This document shows, piece by piece, positions 9,284 to 21,310 of a stretch of DNA of 64,000 nucleotides. The notes under the pieces are model-generated. The model had not been told where the DNA came from. It searched no databases and saw nothing but the letters and a program-made list of their open reading frames with translations. The stretch is from the NCBI GenBank assembly GCA_021234155.1, contig JAJEKV010000492.1:1-64000 (forward strand). The letters run 5' to 3'. Within the stretch, counting starts at the first letter, position 1. Every line of letters starts with the position of its first letter. A program made the position numbers and the translations under genes. The stretch is from Isoetes taiwanensis (lineage: Eukaryota > Streptophyta > Lycopodiopsida > Isoetales > Isoetaceae).

Positions 9284-11928
9284 TCATGGCTTTGTCCATC
9301 TCCCTTTTTGGGATCTTGTGTCCTTTGCAGTGTGAGAACTTGGATATGACCATACCACACACTCCACCAATTCCCTCCTCTGAGGATCAGCATAATTTGC
9401 CCTCCACTTCTTCTCCCAGCAGTCGGTGTATTGCTCCTTCAAGTTGCCCTTCTTGTGTCTCCCAATGGGCTCCCAATATTGAATTTGGAATCCGGGCCTT
9501 AACTCCTCTCCATCGGGCATAGTGGTGGTGACATCGAGAGAGTGCCACCCCTAACCATATTGGACAGGTCCTCATCATCGGGCCTTACTAGCACAAAGTA
9601 TCCTTCCTTGATGTCCTCAAAGGGATCCCACTCGGGAAGATCAAACCACTTCGGCTTTGAGGCCTTACTTCCCACAAACCACTTGGAACCCTTGTTAGGA
9701 CCCAAGTGAACATTCTTAGGCGTGCTTGCTCCTTGAGAACCCTCCCATCTTGACTCTGCAAGAACCCGTCTCTTAGCTTCCTCCCACATGGTTGTTCGGT
9801 TTCTAAGCATGTCACAACTTTCTCCCCAGTACTTGATTAGGAGTCCATTTGATTTTTCTTTAAGAGTGGAGGTGTGTGCTTTCCATTTTGAACATCATCG
9901 GTCGTTATGTAATCCTTGATGCCCTTCACTAGTTGGCTAGAGTCTTTGACAGTCTTGAAGGGAGGTAGTGGTTTTGGCTGCCCTTTAGGAATGAGAACTT
10001 CGGGGAGCACCCCTTTGCCACAACTCGATTCCTTGTATAGGCATCCACAACTTGTCACTGGTCTCCACTTATATTGCATGATTGGTATTCCATCCCTAAC
10101 CCAAAACTTGAAGGCAAGTGGCTTTGTGTGTCTGTCAACTGGTCCTTACCATCTAGCAAGTATCCCTCTATAAATGATTTCCAATCACGCAACCTCATCC
10201 ATTAAGAAAGCCATTGGGTTGGGGTCAATGCAGCTCTCAAACACATCCATTAGTTCAGGAGACTAGTCCGTTTTTTTCTCTCTTGAGCTTGGTGGAGAAA
10301 GTTCCAAAGAATCCATCTATATCATCATGCGTATGCCCAACCATCATGAATCCCACTTTCACAACTTTGAATACTCCCCTTCTGCTTTGTCAAAGTATGA
10401 CATTGCCCCAAACATCCATCTATTCTTGTTTTCTTTCCAAGCAGTTGTCCAATTGAACACATAGCTCCTCGAGTGGTGGTTTCTCAAGTAAGGGGAAATC
10501 ATCCCAAGTCTCTTTGATTCACTAGACACCTTGGATGTGAGCTTTTTTATCGCCTTTGGTAACAAAGCGGTTGATCATCCATCAAAGCCTCAAAATGGGT
10601 CTTTGAAGGGGAATACCTCCTCCTTCTATCGATCCTTTCTCTAGTGTTCTCAAGCACTTGAAAATAGAGCTCACATGGAAGTTTGGATCATCCTCCATAG
10701 ATCAAGCACAAAATGACCATATGTTCAGTTCCATGACCATGTGTTAAGACACCTGCCGGACTTACTTTCATCTGAAAAAGCGTTTTGACAATGCTTGGGT
10801 AAAAAGGATCTAGCTTTGGCAAAGAAAGTCTTGTGTTGGTCCATCTTATCATGAATTATACACAAAAATTTGTCGTGCATCTCGGAAAATGTTCTCCCTT
10901 GCCAATACAACATCTACATGATATTTGGTCCCTTTGGTGATCGCAAATTGCTCTCTAATTGCCATTCTTTTCTTTCTCTATTGCAGTTGATGCAAGTGTA
11001 TCTTTGAGTTGAATGCAAGTGTTGCACTTTGAAAATGGCATGTGTTGCGGGGACACTCCGCGTCGAGAAGTGAGTGCTCCATAACTTTCTTTGAAATGTG
11101 ATTGAGAAAGAGGCCTACCTCCGGTAGTTTTCTAGGGCCGGAGTTGACCTCTTTAAGGCACTCCTTTTTGATATAGTGTGGCAACACCCTTTGCACCACT
11201 TTCGCACACCGTGCTCGTTCACCTCGACTTGTGGGGCATAGATTGAGACATGTATCTCACAAAGCTCGAGAAGGCGCAATGGCCTTGAGAGTATTTGCTC
11301 TAGGTTTCAAAGTGAGTGCATTACCATGTTGGAACAAATTGTGCCCTTTTCTAACCTTGCTCGGTATCTATAGAATGAAGACTTGCTCACCCCAAGAATC
11401 CATCTCAATGCTCTCATACATACCCTCATGCCCCTCAATTGATATAGTAGCCTTCCGTGTTTTCATCATATTGGAATTCTTACACAAGGAGTAGATGAAA
11501 TTAATCCTATCTTTTGAAGTTTGTCCAATGTATTGGGACCTTATCCGAAAGCGAGGTCATCCACACAGACATTTGACTTTGTGCAATCTAGGGTTGCAAC
11601 ACTCTTGTCCCCTAATTGCCTCTAGGTTTTCTTTGGTTGGGGCCATACTTTCCATCCTTTTGAAATATTTGTCACTTCTAGGCCTCTTGGGCACCCTTGG
11701 CTGCCTTTTATGAAAAACATAACGTCTCTTCCTTGTGATCAAAGGATGCTCATCGACCACCAAATCTTCCACATGGCCTTGGGTGGGTCTTGGGGTATGT
11801 AGTTGAGTAGGGTATTCCAGACTATCACCATTCTTGTGTGTAATATATCTAATTGGCCATTTCAACTGACTTTGGGACTCTAGCAACCCAGAGCACACAA
11901 TGCAATCACTAGAGCTTCCACGGGACAT
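9284..11928 (-). pseudogene. DDE-like transposase (GHTHDDID family) of the 13-kb element, frameshifted
   Basis: The minus strand reads from an ATG at 11,928 (MSRGSSSDCIVCSGLL) through several frames. Landmarks in order are: a Cys-rich block (ECCNPRLHKVKCLCG, about 11,560-11,600); VNEHGVRKWCKG (about 11,190-11,230); CNTCIQLKD (about 10,990-11,030); IIHDKMDQHKT (about 10,830-10,860); VQLDN with KENKNRWMFG (about 10,400-10,460); and VGFMMVGHTHDDIDGFFG (about 10,300-10,355). The KMDQ..LDN..HTHDDID series is the acidic signature of a large transposon-associated family that I believe is catalogued as DUF7869-like; the name is from memory. The spacing of acidic residues suggests an RNase-H-fold nuclease. 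At least five frame changes separate the blocks, so it is broken as written. The C-terminal part, about 9,284-10,080, has no known motif. Confidence 0.7.
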
Positions 11929-12106
11929 GATTGTATCAACCGATAAGAAGCTTCACAATGCCAAACTCAAGATGATCATCTCCCCGACCTTTCATCATTC
12001 ACACTATCAAAGGATCAACTCAAGTAGTTATTATGCCCTCACCAAATCTTGCCTCGTTGCAAAGGGTGCAACAACAAGCAACCCATCTTCCTCCATTAGA
12101 GCCTAG

Positions 12107-14390
12107 GGCAATGGCCTGTGCTGGGCTTCCTTGGCTCCACTTTGCTCATCTCACATGCTCCCTGAATTAAAACCATACAAACATATTAAATATAAACCAT
12201 ACAACCATATATAACCACTAAAATCATATAACCATATTAAACCACTAGTACTTGGTGCCCGGCGTTCTTTGGCATAAGTTGGGGACATCAATGATAAAGT
12301 AGTGATAATACCGAGAGTCTTTGCTCACCACTCGATGAATTATCCTTTCTTTCAATGCTTTAGCTTGCTTTCTAATTCTTTCCTCTATTAGAAGCTTTTG
12401 CATTCATGGTTTTGGGCCTAGAATAGCTTGATGCATTGACAAAGTTTTTTAATGTCTTCCATGTTTGTTAGAGTTGAAGCATTAGAGGTTTGCAAATGCA
12501 TAATTAATGCATTGGAGGTACTGCTAGATTGAGTCGGACTTGGATTTTCCTTTTTTCCTCACGAAAACCCTTTCTCTTCATTTCCCTCTTCTTTTTTTGG
12601 CTTATCTTTTTTTTTAACTCACGTTGTTAGATGGTCTTCTCCTTGAATCACTTCCGGCCACGGTGGTTGTTTTGATTTAGAAGGGAAAAGAGGCATAAAC
12701 GGGCTGTATTTGCTCTAAAATTTGGATCTTGTTGATCTATGACCTTTCTAGTTTGCAATATTTTAGAGCTATTGTATATATTAAGTATTTGTATGCCCAT
12801 GTTTCTATAATCTTATTTTATAGCTATATATAAAAAAAAAACATATCCATGGTTCTTTTGAATCCGTTTGTGCTTTCGGTGTGCATGGATTGGGACCATA
12901 AAAGTAATGTTTGAACAGCTCTTATGATACACATCTTGATTATGGTCTTACAATGGGGCACCAAAGAATATCCACCAATAGATGCCACAAACAACCACAA
13001 CAAATACAATGCATTCACAACCTAAATTTAAAACCACTTTTGCATACAATTTTTTGGTCCATCAAATCATAAAATATTTGGAACCTATTGAACTCTGAAT
13101 CAATGACTCGGAGATATATATATACAAATCAGGCTTCATAAATACAAGTTTGGAGCAATGTTTGAGTAATCTGATGTTGGAAGGATGGTTGAATAACTTG
13201 TAAGATTATGTTATTTTTTAGCTTTGATCCTCGGCAAAACAATGAAGGGCTATCTAACCTGGCAGTTATGGATTCTCCAATATGCAATGCCATTTGCAAA
13301 AAAGAGACCAGGGAGCCATTTGCAATGCCATTAGCATAGCCACTTTTCCTGCTAACAAAACCGCGGAACCTCCATAAAACGAGAATAATTAGGAACAATT
13401 TACATTTGAAGCATTCATATAATGATATAAACATGCAACCTAATGATCTATTACTTACAATCGGATGAGCAAGCAGCTCCAAAATTGTAAATGCCATCAC
13501 CTAATAATTTGCGGAGAGACGGATCAAATGCCATGTTACGCAAACACCATCGGTTTAGTATGTACTGATATTCCATATACTATATTCAACATGAAAATTA
13601 TCCCTCCAAGCTTCGTAGATTTCCTTTCGAAAAATCTAATAGTGCATCTCGGATAAAGTAAATGTAGGTTATCTGGCGCCAAATTGTAAGCACTTACTTA
13701 ATTTGTATGGCCTTGATAATGGTTCCATAAATGTGCTATCGCGCCGGTTTGAAGGGCTCGATTAATGTTCAGAAAACTCGCAAACTCCTCGCTTGGATTT
13801 GTGGTACTTTCGCGATGAAACCCGCAGAACACTTGCATGAACGGATGGATCAACATCGTCATATTTTCCAATGTTGTTCTCCCTTCCTCCAACAACATTT
13901 TGCATTTCGTTGCTCGCCTCTTTGAAGCTTGGTCGCTATTTGCATTTTTACATAAAGTATTGGCTCTTCCACTCTTTTTTTCCTTGGAAGCATTAAATTT
14001 TTCAATGACCTCCTCAAGGTAATGAATTGCAAAGATCCTTGTCGAGTATTGCCGAGATACAATGACTGCGGAAATGAGCCAATTTCAACAAATTGATCTT
14101 GTTCTCAAACTTCGGAAATGAAATTATGATAAAATTTGAATAAGTGCATCTCCTTTTGCCATCGTTTTATTAACCAAGATAAGATAATGAGGCACTAAGC
14201 AACACAACATCTTGTTCCTACTTTGAAATTGGAAGTGTTACAATGAGAGTAGCAAATGCTAGCGTGATGACCACATTCCTAAACTAAAAGAATATCCAAT
14301 GCGCTAAAATAACTTAACTCAGAATAACGTTGGCCCCAACTGTTCGACTTCAAAGTCGCTTGATGCCACGCTCAGTTCCGTTCATATAGA
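12107..14390. other. AT-rich spacer inside the 13-kb transposon
   Basis: No recognised gene. Runs of AACCATAT-type sequence at 12,175-12,250 recur at 14,740-14,890 near the start of the plus-strand half. Several open frames of 60-120 codons exist on both strands without motifs. Confidence 0.4.
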
Positions 14391-14400
14391 GGAAAAAATG

Positions 14401-14598
14401 ATCTCAGAGGGAAGCAAAGCCGAAATGATTCATAAGAAGCAAGGTGTATCTCAGACCGCAGATAATCTAGATCAAGTTGCATCTCGAGATGCCAAAATGA
14501 TCTCAGAGGGAAGCAAAGCCCGAAATGATTCATAAGAAGCAAGGTGTATCTCAGATCCGAGATAATCTAGATCAAGTTGCATCTCGAGGCGCCTCCTT
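14401..14598. repeat. 99-bp tandem duplication
   Basis: ATCTCAGAGGGAAGCAAAGC begins at 14,401 and again at 14,500. Both units continue to AATCTAGATCAAGTTGCATC with a few one-base differences. Confidence 0.9.
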
Positions 14599-14967
14599 CG
14601 ATCATTGAGGGTCCCAAGTCATCGGCCCCTCGAGAAACCCTAATCTAATTTGGACCGGCCGAACTAACTTGTGAGTCAAATTGGGCGCCGAAAGTTTTAG
14701 GTTTTATGCCACGACATACACTAAAACTTTATAATAAAGGATACAACCATATTCAATATAAACCATATGTAAACATTAAAACCATATATAACCATTGAAA
14801 CTATATAACCATATTAAATATATAACATATGAACATAACCATTTTAGATGATGGTATAACCATATCAACCATGGTATAAATCATATTAACCTTTAATATC
14901 TTTGTCTCGGCCCGCTTAAAGCCTCCTCAGAGGCCGATAGAAGGGCCACGCCGCCGTCCTCGCCGCA

Positions 14968-15799
14968 TTGCCACGCCATGGAGGGCATGGCCCTACACGT
15001 GTGATCTTTATTATTGCACTTTACGAGGTTCGAGGTGCAGCCGGAAATAATCGCACCCTCTTCCTCTTCCTCCCCGACCATTCTTCCTCCCCTCGCTTTT
15101 CTCACGATCACTCTTCGGCTCTCTGTTTCCCTGTTACTTTTTTTCCATCGGCGATCGACCGGAACCGATCGATTCCAGGCCATCCGATGACAGAATTGAC
15201 CGGTCGACGGATCACGACGCATCCAAATACCGGTTTTCGCAAGCGATTGAGTGTTCGAAAGGGCAAGCATTGCCTCGAGAAGAAAGTGAGGTTCTTCTCT
15301 GTAAGTTTTTAGCTTTTTTTACTGCTTCTTTTTAGTTTTCTGTAAGTTCTTTACTGCACTTTTACTTCTATTCTTTGTTAGAGGCTCTTATTATTGCCTG
15401 ATACAATTTCCAGCCCGACAAATCCTTATTCACGCTTATAACGCAGAGCCACATGGAATCGAACACGGGGAGCTTCCTCCTCATCCAACAAATCTTCCAG
15501 GTATGTTTTTGTAATATCATACCATTTTTTAATCTCATTTGTCTCCACTGTTCTCTGTTTTCTCATTAATCTCATTTGTTCTCTGTTTTCTGTTTTCCTT
15601 TTGTATTGTTTTCTATTTTTGTTTTCTTTTTCTTAGTTTTTGTTGAATTGAATACATTGTACAGGCACAAGTGAGAATAGTGGTAAGAGTAGTAGCAAGC
15701 AACCGAGATAGAAATCATCAGAGACAGGTGATAGGAAGTAAGATATTGCAGAGCAGTAACAGAACATTACTAGGAATGATTCACAAAAGAAATTGCTAA
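14968..15799 (+). CDS. Candidate small three-exon gene inside the transposon, function unknown
   Basis: A frame open from ATG 14,968 (or the in-frame ATG 15,187) reaches 15,300, directly before GTAAGT. The next exon, 15,414-15,500, follows TTTCCAG and reads PDKSLFTLITQSHMESNTGS in the same phase. It ends before GTATGT. The third exon, 15,665-15,799, follows TTGTACAG and stays open to a TAA. Both introns are T-rich with canonical borders and keep phase 0. The shorter start gives a basic 111-residue protein; the longer one gives 184. I do not recognise the product. It opens the plus-strand half of the element, so it may be the 5' end of a longer transposon gene. The model rests on splice-site pattern alone. 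Confidence 0.35.
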
Positions 15800-15949
15800 A
15801 CTGTCTATGAATGTTTCATAACAGAACATAACTAGGAATGATTTTTTCTAACTATAAACTAAGAATAGGAATTGCTTCACAGAATCTGCAATTCTAACTC
15901 ACAAAGATATCCTCCTTTGCGTGAGAGGTGAGGGGAACCGGCTTTCTGA

Positions 15950-17155
15950 TTGGCGAAGTAGGGGAATCCTCGACTTGCCAACAATCCAGAAAGTACATGC
16001 CTTATTCTCGACTCGCGAGTCGAATGTCTCGGTCGCGCAGGAGCAGAACAGGGAATGTACACTCGGATTGTTGGTCGGTTGAGGGATTCCCACTCGCCAG
16101 CCGAGAATAACGCCATTCTGCATTCTCGATTCGCGAAAGTTGAGAATGTCATTCTAGCCAAAGCCCGCTAATCTCACACACACCCCATTTAGTGTATTCT
16201 ACATAGTTCGCAGACAGCCTTAACCACTCTCCTTCAAACTATCTTGCCTCGGATATTATGGCGGGAAGTGGTTTTGAAGCTCTGTGCCAACTCTTAGCAG
16301 CCAATTCTCCGTGGGGGTCGCAATTTCTACCCGCCAGAGACCGCCTTCGAACCATCTTCGCTTAATATTATGCTAAGGGATGGGCTCCTGACCGGGTGGA
16401 GGCCTCTACAACTAACCACAGTGGAAACTACTGTAGAATCACCGTGATTCTCGCCTGCTGAAGTCGAGAATGCCTTATCCAACAAAGACTCCATGTGTAC
16501 TATCCGAGTTTCCCGATGGCTAAGGCATTCTCGACTTGCGTAGTCGAGAATGCGCATTGTGAAGTTAACACTTGCATTCTCGACTTCGCAAATTCGAGAA
16601 CTTTTTAGCCAGCCAATTCTCTTTTATTGTGGTCGCAGCGGGCCTCCACCTGGGCCGAGCCACTCTCCTTCGAACCATCTTCTAATGAATATTGCGAGGG
16701 GCTCTGACCGGGTGGAGGCCTCTACAACTAACCAAGGGAAACCTCGAGCTTCATTGCCGCAGATTTCGATTTGCGCAGTCGAAAGAATGCCTTAAAACAA
16801 GCAAACCTCCATGTGTACTATCTAGAGTTGTCGATGGCTTAAAGGCATTCGAAGTTGCGAGTCGAGAGAATGCGCACAGAACACAGTGCCTTTCTTGACT
16901 CGCAAGTCGAGAATCCGTGAGCGCCTAATTCTCCTATGTATGGTCGCAGTTATTTTCGACCCGGGCCGTAGCCACTCTCCTTCAACCATCTTCGCCGAAT
17001 ATTGCGAAGGGGAGGGGCTCTGACCGGGTGGAGGCCTCTACAACTAACCACGTGGAAACCACCGAAGCTTGTCATGCGCATTCTCACTCGGCGAAGCCGG
17101 AATGCCTTAAACCATCCAAAGACTTGCATTCTCACTCGCAAGTCGAGAATCCCCT
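15950..17155. repeat. Palindrome cluster 1 (CTCGACTCGCGAGTCGAG family)
   Basis: At least nine perfect or degenerate copies of a short palindrome lie here, often with GCATTC/GAATGC outer arms: about 16,005, 16,120, 16,446, 16,527, 16,574, 16,845, 16,889, 17,078 and 17,126. The arms are conserved while the central bases vary (CTCGCGAG, TTGCGTAG, TCGCAAAT and others). Confidence 0.8.
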
Positions 17156-17480
17156 TAGCCCGCCCCACATAGCAATGCCCGCCCCACATAGCAATCTCCG
17201 TGTGCTCAAGTAGACAGCTCACCACTCTCCTTCAAACTATATTCCTCGAATATTGCGAAGGGAAGTGGCCCCGATATCTGCGTTGTGCCTTTGGGACGTA
17301 GCACGTGCCTCTACAACTAAGCACTCCTGCTTGTATTTTCCCTGTTTTAGTCCCAAGTGCCTCTAGCTCCTGCCTGAGCCACTCTCCTTCGAACCACATT
17401 CCTCTAATATTTTTAAGAGGAGTGGAGGGAAGAGGGTAGAGGCCTCCCGACTAACCACGTGGAGTATGCATTTGAACCAC
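16200..17480. repeat. Degenerate tandem array with 160-330-bp units
   Basis: The phrase CCACTCTCCTTCRAACYAT, followed by AATATT and a GC-rich GACCGGGTGGAGGCCTCTAC block, recurs about five times (near 16,207, 16,660, 16,972, 17,222 and 17,380). A further partial copy starts near 16,335. Palindromes of cluster 1 sit between the units. Confidence 0.75.
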
Positions 17481-18448
17481 ATCTCCGTGGCCTTAGACCT
17501 AGCGATATATATACAACATTCAAGAAAACATTCCAAGAAAAAACACACCTAAAACGGAACTGTTCATCGCGTTAACCCTCGATCCATTGTTTCCGCAAGG
17601 TCGAGCATCTCTCAACCCGTAGAATAAATCATCTCGGGGCTGAAAATCTTTGGACCAGGAAACAATAAATGGGTACGAGCTTATGAGCGGTTTCATGATC
17701 TAAACACGCATCGGCATGTTCTACACGCCAAAATAACACGGGCATCTCTAAAACTCACCTCTTCACGCTAATTTTTTGGGCCATTGTATGACGGGATCCC
17801 GCGGCCCTCACCGAGAGTCTTTGCTTCTTCCTCGCCGGTCTCATCAAGAGTGCATTCGCATCTAATACTTGTATCAATGCGATTCTCGGTATCCCCGCTC
17901 CATGGCGCCGCCAAGTTGTAGCATTCCCTTGAAACCGGGCTCCTCTCCGCTGCTACCTTAGCTCCCGCTCATCGATCAAATCAACTACTTGCAATAAGAC
18001 GCTGGAAGAAGAAAAATACACGAGCAAGGCGCCCGGAGGATCTTACCGCCGTGGCGCCATTCCGAAGTCGCTACGGTTGATGCTTTCGCCTCCCAACTCT
18101 AAGTCGCCAATGCCGCAGTTGAAGATAAGCCACACTGCGCCACTAAGTCCCCGGATGTGATTCAATTTCGAAATGGTGTTTGGGCGGGCTAAAGCCGGCC
18201 GCACTTCTTTAGCCTTCTTTTCTTAAATGATTGTATGTCCTTAAATTCAAAATTAAGAACACGCCCGACCCTTTTACGTGTAAGTCCTAAAACCTCCAAG
18301 GCGCCGGAGGAAGCTTAATTTACGTAGGGTTCGGCAAAAAAGAAGATACGGGGGCATACAGACATGACGACTCGGCCCAAGAAGCGAGCCCGAGCGAAAC
18401 CGGTTCTAGCGGGCAAAGAAGAAGAGAAAGACAGCGCCCGTGTGAGAT
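17481..18448. other. Transposon interior without a recognised gene
   Basis: Mixed-composition sequence with short frames on both strands. Probably eroded coding sequence of the plus-strand half, given its GC content, but no motif could be read. Confidence 0.3.
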
Positions 18449-18903
18449 GTGAGGTTTTCTTTGGTCGGAATATCTTTTACCGATCCATCCTTTGGTCTTG
18501 CAAAGATTCGAGGACTCACTAGTGATCACCGGCCGAACTCCGGTTCTTCGTCATCGAGGGATTGGAGACAGAGCCACACCGCCAGATTCTTGGTGGTATG
18601 TCGAGGTATCAACAAGTGGGAAGGAGAAAGATATGTTTCTCCACCAAAGGGATAAGAAGAGCTCAGGAGACAAGTACAAGAAGGTCGGTGTTGTGCTCTC
18701 CGTCTCTGCGCCCGGATTCAAGCATCTATCAATGTTTGTGGAAAGGCGCCAAAAGAGTAAGTTCTACCACACTCCAAAAAATTTATCGGGCTTCAAATTA
18801 TTCTCACTCCCTCAATGAGCAAGTCGAAGGGCACCGACAAAAAGGCGGGGCCTTTAAACCTGTCGTAACCTTGGGTGGAAGGATCCGAAAGGATGAAGGG
18901 TAG
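18449..18903 (+). pseudogene. Unknown transposon protein, WYVE-type segment
   Basis: The plus-strand frame from 18,492 contains PPDSWWYVEVSTSGKEKDMF followed by LHQRDKK and KKVGVVLSVSAPGFKHLSMF. It is similar in pattern to EGSEWYVEIFKIGGKTDLIF..KKRGILITCEIWGDSFVR encoded at 27,160-27,300 in the neighbouring region. A second frame (18,562-18,903) takes over downstream, so a frameshift lies near 18,800. No known domain. The pairing with 27.1 kb suggests one protein family carried by two elements. Confidence 0.4.
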
Positions 18904-18943
18904 GGACCCTAACATGGGGAGCTTGGAATGGAGATTTCCGTGA

Positions 18944-19531
18944 GTGAGGGAAAAACTGTTTCAACACGGGAGCTTCACATCCATCTTTCAAGACTCCTAC
19001 AACACTCGGCAGTTGGGGAGGGAAGTTGTGGTTCATAAAGAAAAAAAGTGGGACAAGACCACGGATGGAGGAGATGACACAACACCTGAGGAATCGGATG
19101 ATGAAGCGACGAAGATATGGTCGACTCCCATTAATGGATCCGGATGACTAGATCAGATTTCACGTGAGAGGGGCACGTAAAATGGAGCGGCCGGTCAAGA
19201 TATCCGCTGGGAATATCACACACAAGCCGGGTGGACATCGACGCCTGAAGGTTTGCACGGAGATGTCGCCTTATTCAACCATTGTGGAATTTAATCCAGC
19301 ACACATGCTGGAGATTCTGAACCGATGGTGCGACATCCTATTCTTGAGATCCAATGCCTCGGGATGTCATACCTTTCAGCAGCCAGTCGACCTGGTGACT
19401 TGTTCACCGAAGTCCGAGGAAGACCCGAAGGGAAAAGACGCCCGATTCGGGTAGTAGATCGGTCAAGATTGCGAGGGCAGCCGCTAAGTATTGCGACGGA
19501 GAAGGGAGGTGCCGCAAAGGATCAAGGATAG
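18944..19531 (+). pseudogene. Unknown transposon protein, continued
   Basis: Consecutive plus-strand frames (18,944-19,147; 19,164-19,454; 19,325-19,531) share a codon composition unlike the AT-rich spacers. They include an acidic linker (TTDGGDDTTPEESDDEATK) and the segment EFNPAHMLEILNRWCDILFL. They most likely continue the gene upstream through frameshifts. Function unknown. Confidence 0.3.
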
Positions 19532-19659
19532 ATATGCCAAGCGAGTGCAGAGTTCTTGCAAATGGAGATGCCAAAGAATCGAAGCCGGCCCGGATTAGCC
19601 AACGCTGTAACACAATAACATGCGAAGTGCCAGCTACATAAGGTAAAGAACTCTTTGAT

Positions 19660-21310
19660 TCGGCGGTTTGACTTCATGAAGTCGAGAAAGCCCTAGCATC
19701 CTATCATTTCTCGATTTTCACTTGGGTTTCTCGACTCGCGAGTCAAGAAAGCCAGGGGAACACAGAAAAGTCAAAGGATGCGGAGCTTTCTCGACTCGCG
19801 AGTCGAGAAAACCATAGAAGTAAAAGAAAATTAAACATTCAAGGGACTTTCTCGACTCGCGAGTCGAGAAACCCGGGGGCGGTAAAGAACATTCTCTCCT
19901 CTCCCCAGGGTATTATCGACTCGCGAGTCGAGAAAGTCCCTTGAATCTTCTCCTTGTGGTTCCTTCACATTCATTCCGCTGAGTCGAGAAACTCCAGGGC
20001 AATAGAGACCTTTGGAGATTAATGGTCGAAGAGCAAAGCATCGAGCCTTCCGGTCTTTCTTTCCCCGCCTCTTCGGGCAATGTCGCTTAGTTTATATCCT
20101 AAGTTGCATCGTCAAGAGGTGGAAATAAAGATTTGGGAATGCGCGATGCTTTCGCTCTGGCCTGCACTCTCCTATGTTTTCTCCTCTCCTTGTGGGTATT
20201 CTCGACTCGCGAGTCGAGAAACCCCCTGCATCCTCCTATGTAGTGTTTACTTTCATGCTCTAACATTGGGACATATACTGAATGCAGCCCGTATCCTGAC
20301 TAGATCATACACGCTCGGCAACAGTGGAAAGCATTGGGTTGTCCTCAACGTCCTAAAGGAAACAGGGCACCCTCGGATAAGTGGAAGACCTTTGAGAAAC
20401 TATGCGGATATGTTCTGTGGAAGGCCGTGAAGATGAAGAGGGGAGGATGAAGAGGAAAAGAAGAAGAGAACACCAAGAAAGGGCAGGGAGTCTCTCTCAG
20501 ACCAATGAGGCGGTCTGGGAGAAATGGACTGAGATATGGGCTCAATGGACAAAAGGCAAGCTGAAGGACAGCAATGGGGAATTTCCATGCAAGCCGGACC
20601 CAAAGTTGTTCGGATGGGCAATTTATGAAAAGGATACGAGGGCTGACCGACAAGGAAACGCTTGATCTACTGTGGTAGTATCCTGATGGAACAATCCCGC
20701 TAAGGAAAATTAGAAGCTCAAAAATGCAGGATGCAAAGGATTATGTCACAGCCCCAAAAGAGATCGGCGTTGGAAGAAGGCATCACGAAGTTCCGCAATG
20801 TTGCTTCCAATGAATACCATGACTTTGATTATTACAAGGAAAAGGCTGCCCTTGATGAGGAAGAGATGAAGGAATTGAACCGCCTATGTCAACCCTACAT
20901 CAACACCAAGCTAGAGCGTAACCGCCAAAACCCTTCCCTTCCCCTAACGAACGTGCAATGGCAATTACGAAGAGGAAGCTTGGATTCGGGGTGGTCCCAT
21001 TTAAGGCCGATGATAGCTCCCCCCCATTCCTGGTAACATTGGGACACAAGATGTACTATATTTTGTAATGAATATACTTGTATATTGAGTTCCGGTGGCT
21101 TTCTCGACTCCGAGAAGTCGAAAGGCATGCTTGTCCCGTTGATGAAACCATTTTTGTATGTTTGTTTGTGTGATGGATGCAGCCATAATCTATTATGATG
21201 CAAACCATTTGTATGCTTCCATGTGTGATTGGATGCAACCATATTCTAATGGGAATGGTTGTACTTTGACTTTTTAGGGCCTTTCTCGATTTCGCGGAAG
21301 TCGAAAGACA
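19660..21310. repeat. Palindrome cluster 2 (CTCGACTCGCGAGTCGAG family)
   Basis: Perfect or near-perfect copies with TTT/AAA outer arms occur near 19,727-19,750, 19,788-19,810, 19,848-19,871, 19,913-19,936 and 20,199-20,220. Degenerate ones occur near 19,667, 19,977, 21,099 and 21,281. Four copies between 19,727 and 19,936 are spaced about 60-65 bp apart. Confidence 0.85.
20402..21036 (+). pseudogene. Unknown transposon protein, VWEKW-type segment
   Basis: The frame at 20,402-20,665 contains TNEAVWEKWTEIWAQWTKGK, then EFPCKPDPKLFGWAIYEKD. A similar pattern, RSVWEKWNECRGALEKK..RFPHIDTSIFDIHIARDEE, is encoded at 28,787-28,920. The frame at 20,731-21,036 continues with a charged segment (DYYKEKAALDEEEMKELNRL). 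No recognised domain. The region is bounded on both sides by palindromes of cluster 2. Confidence 0.4.

Noticed and set aside
19727-19936. CRISPR-like array of regularly spaced palindromes
   Set aside because: Spacing is irregular over the whole set, the context is a eukaryotic transposon, and no cas genes exist.
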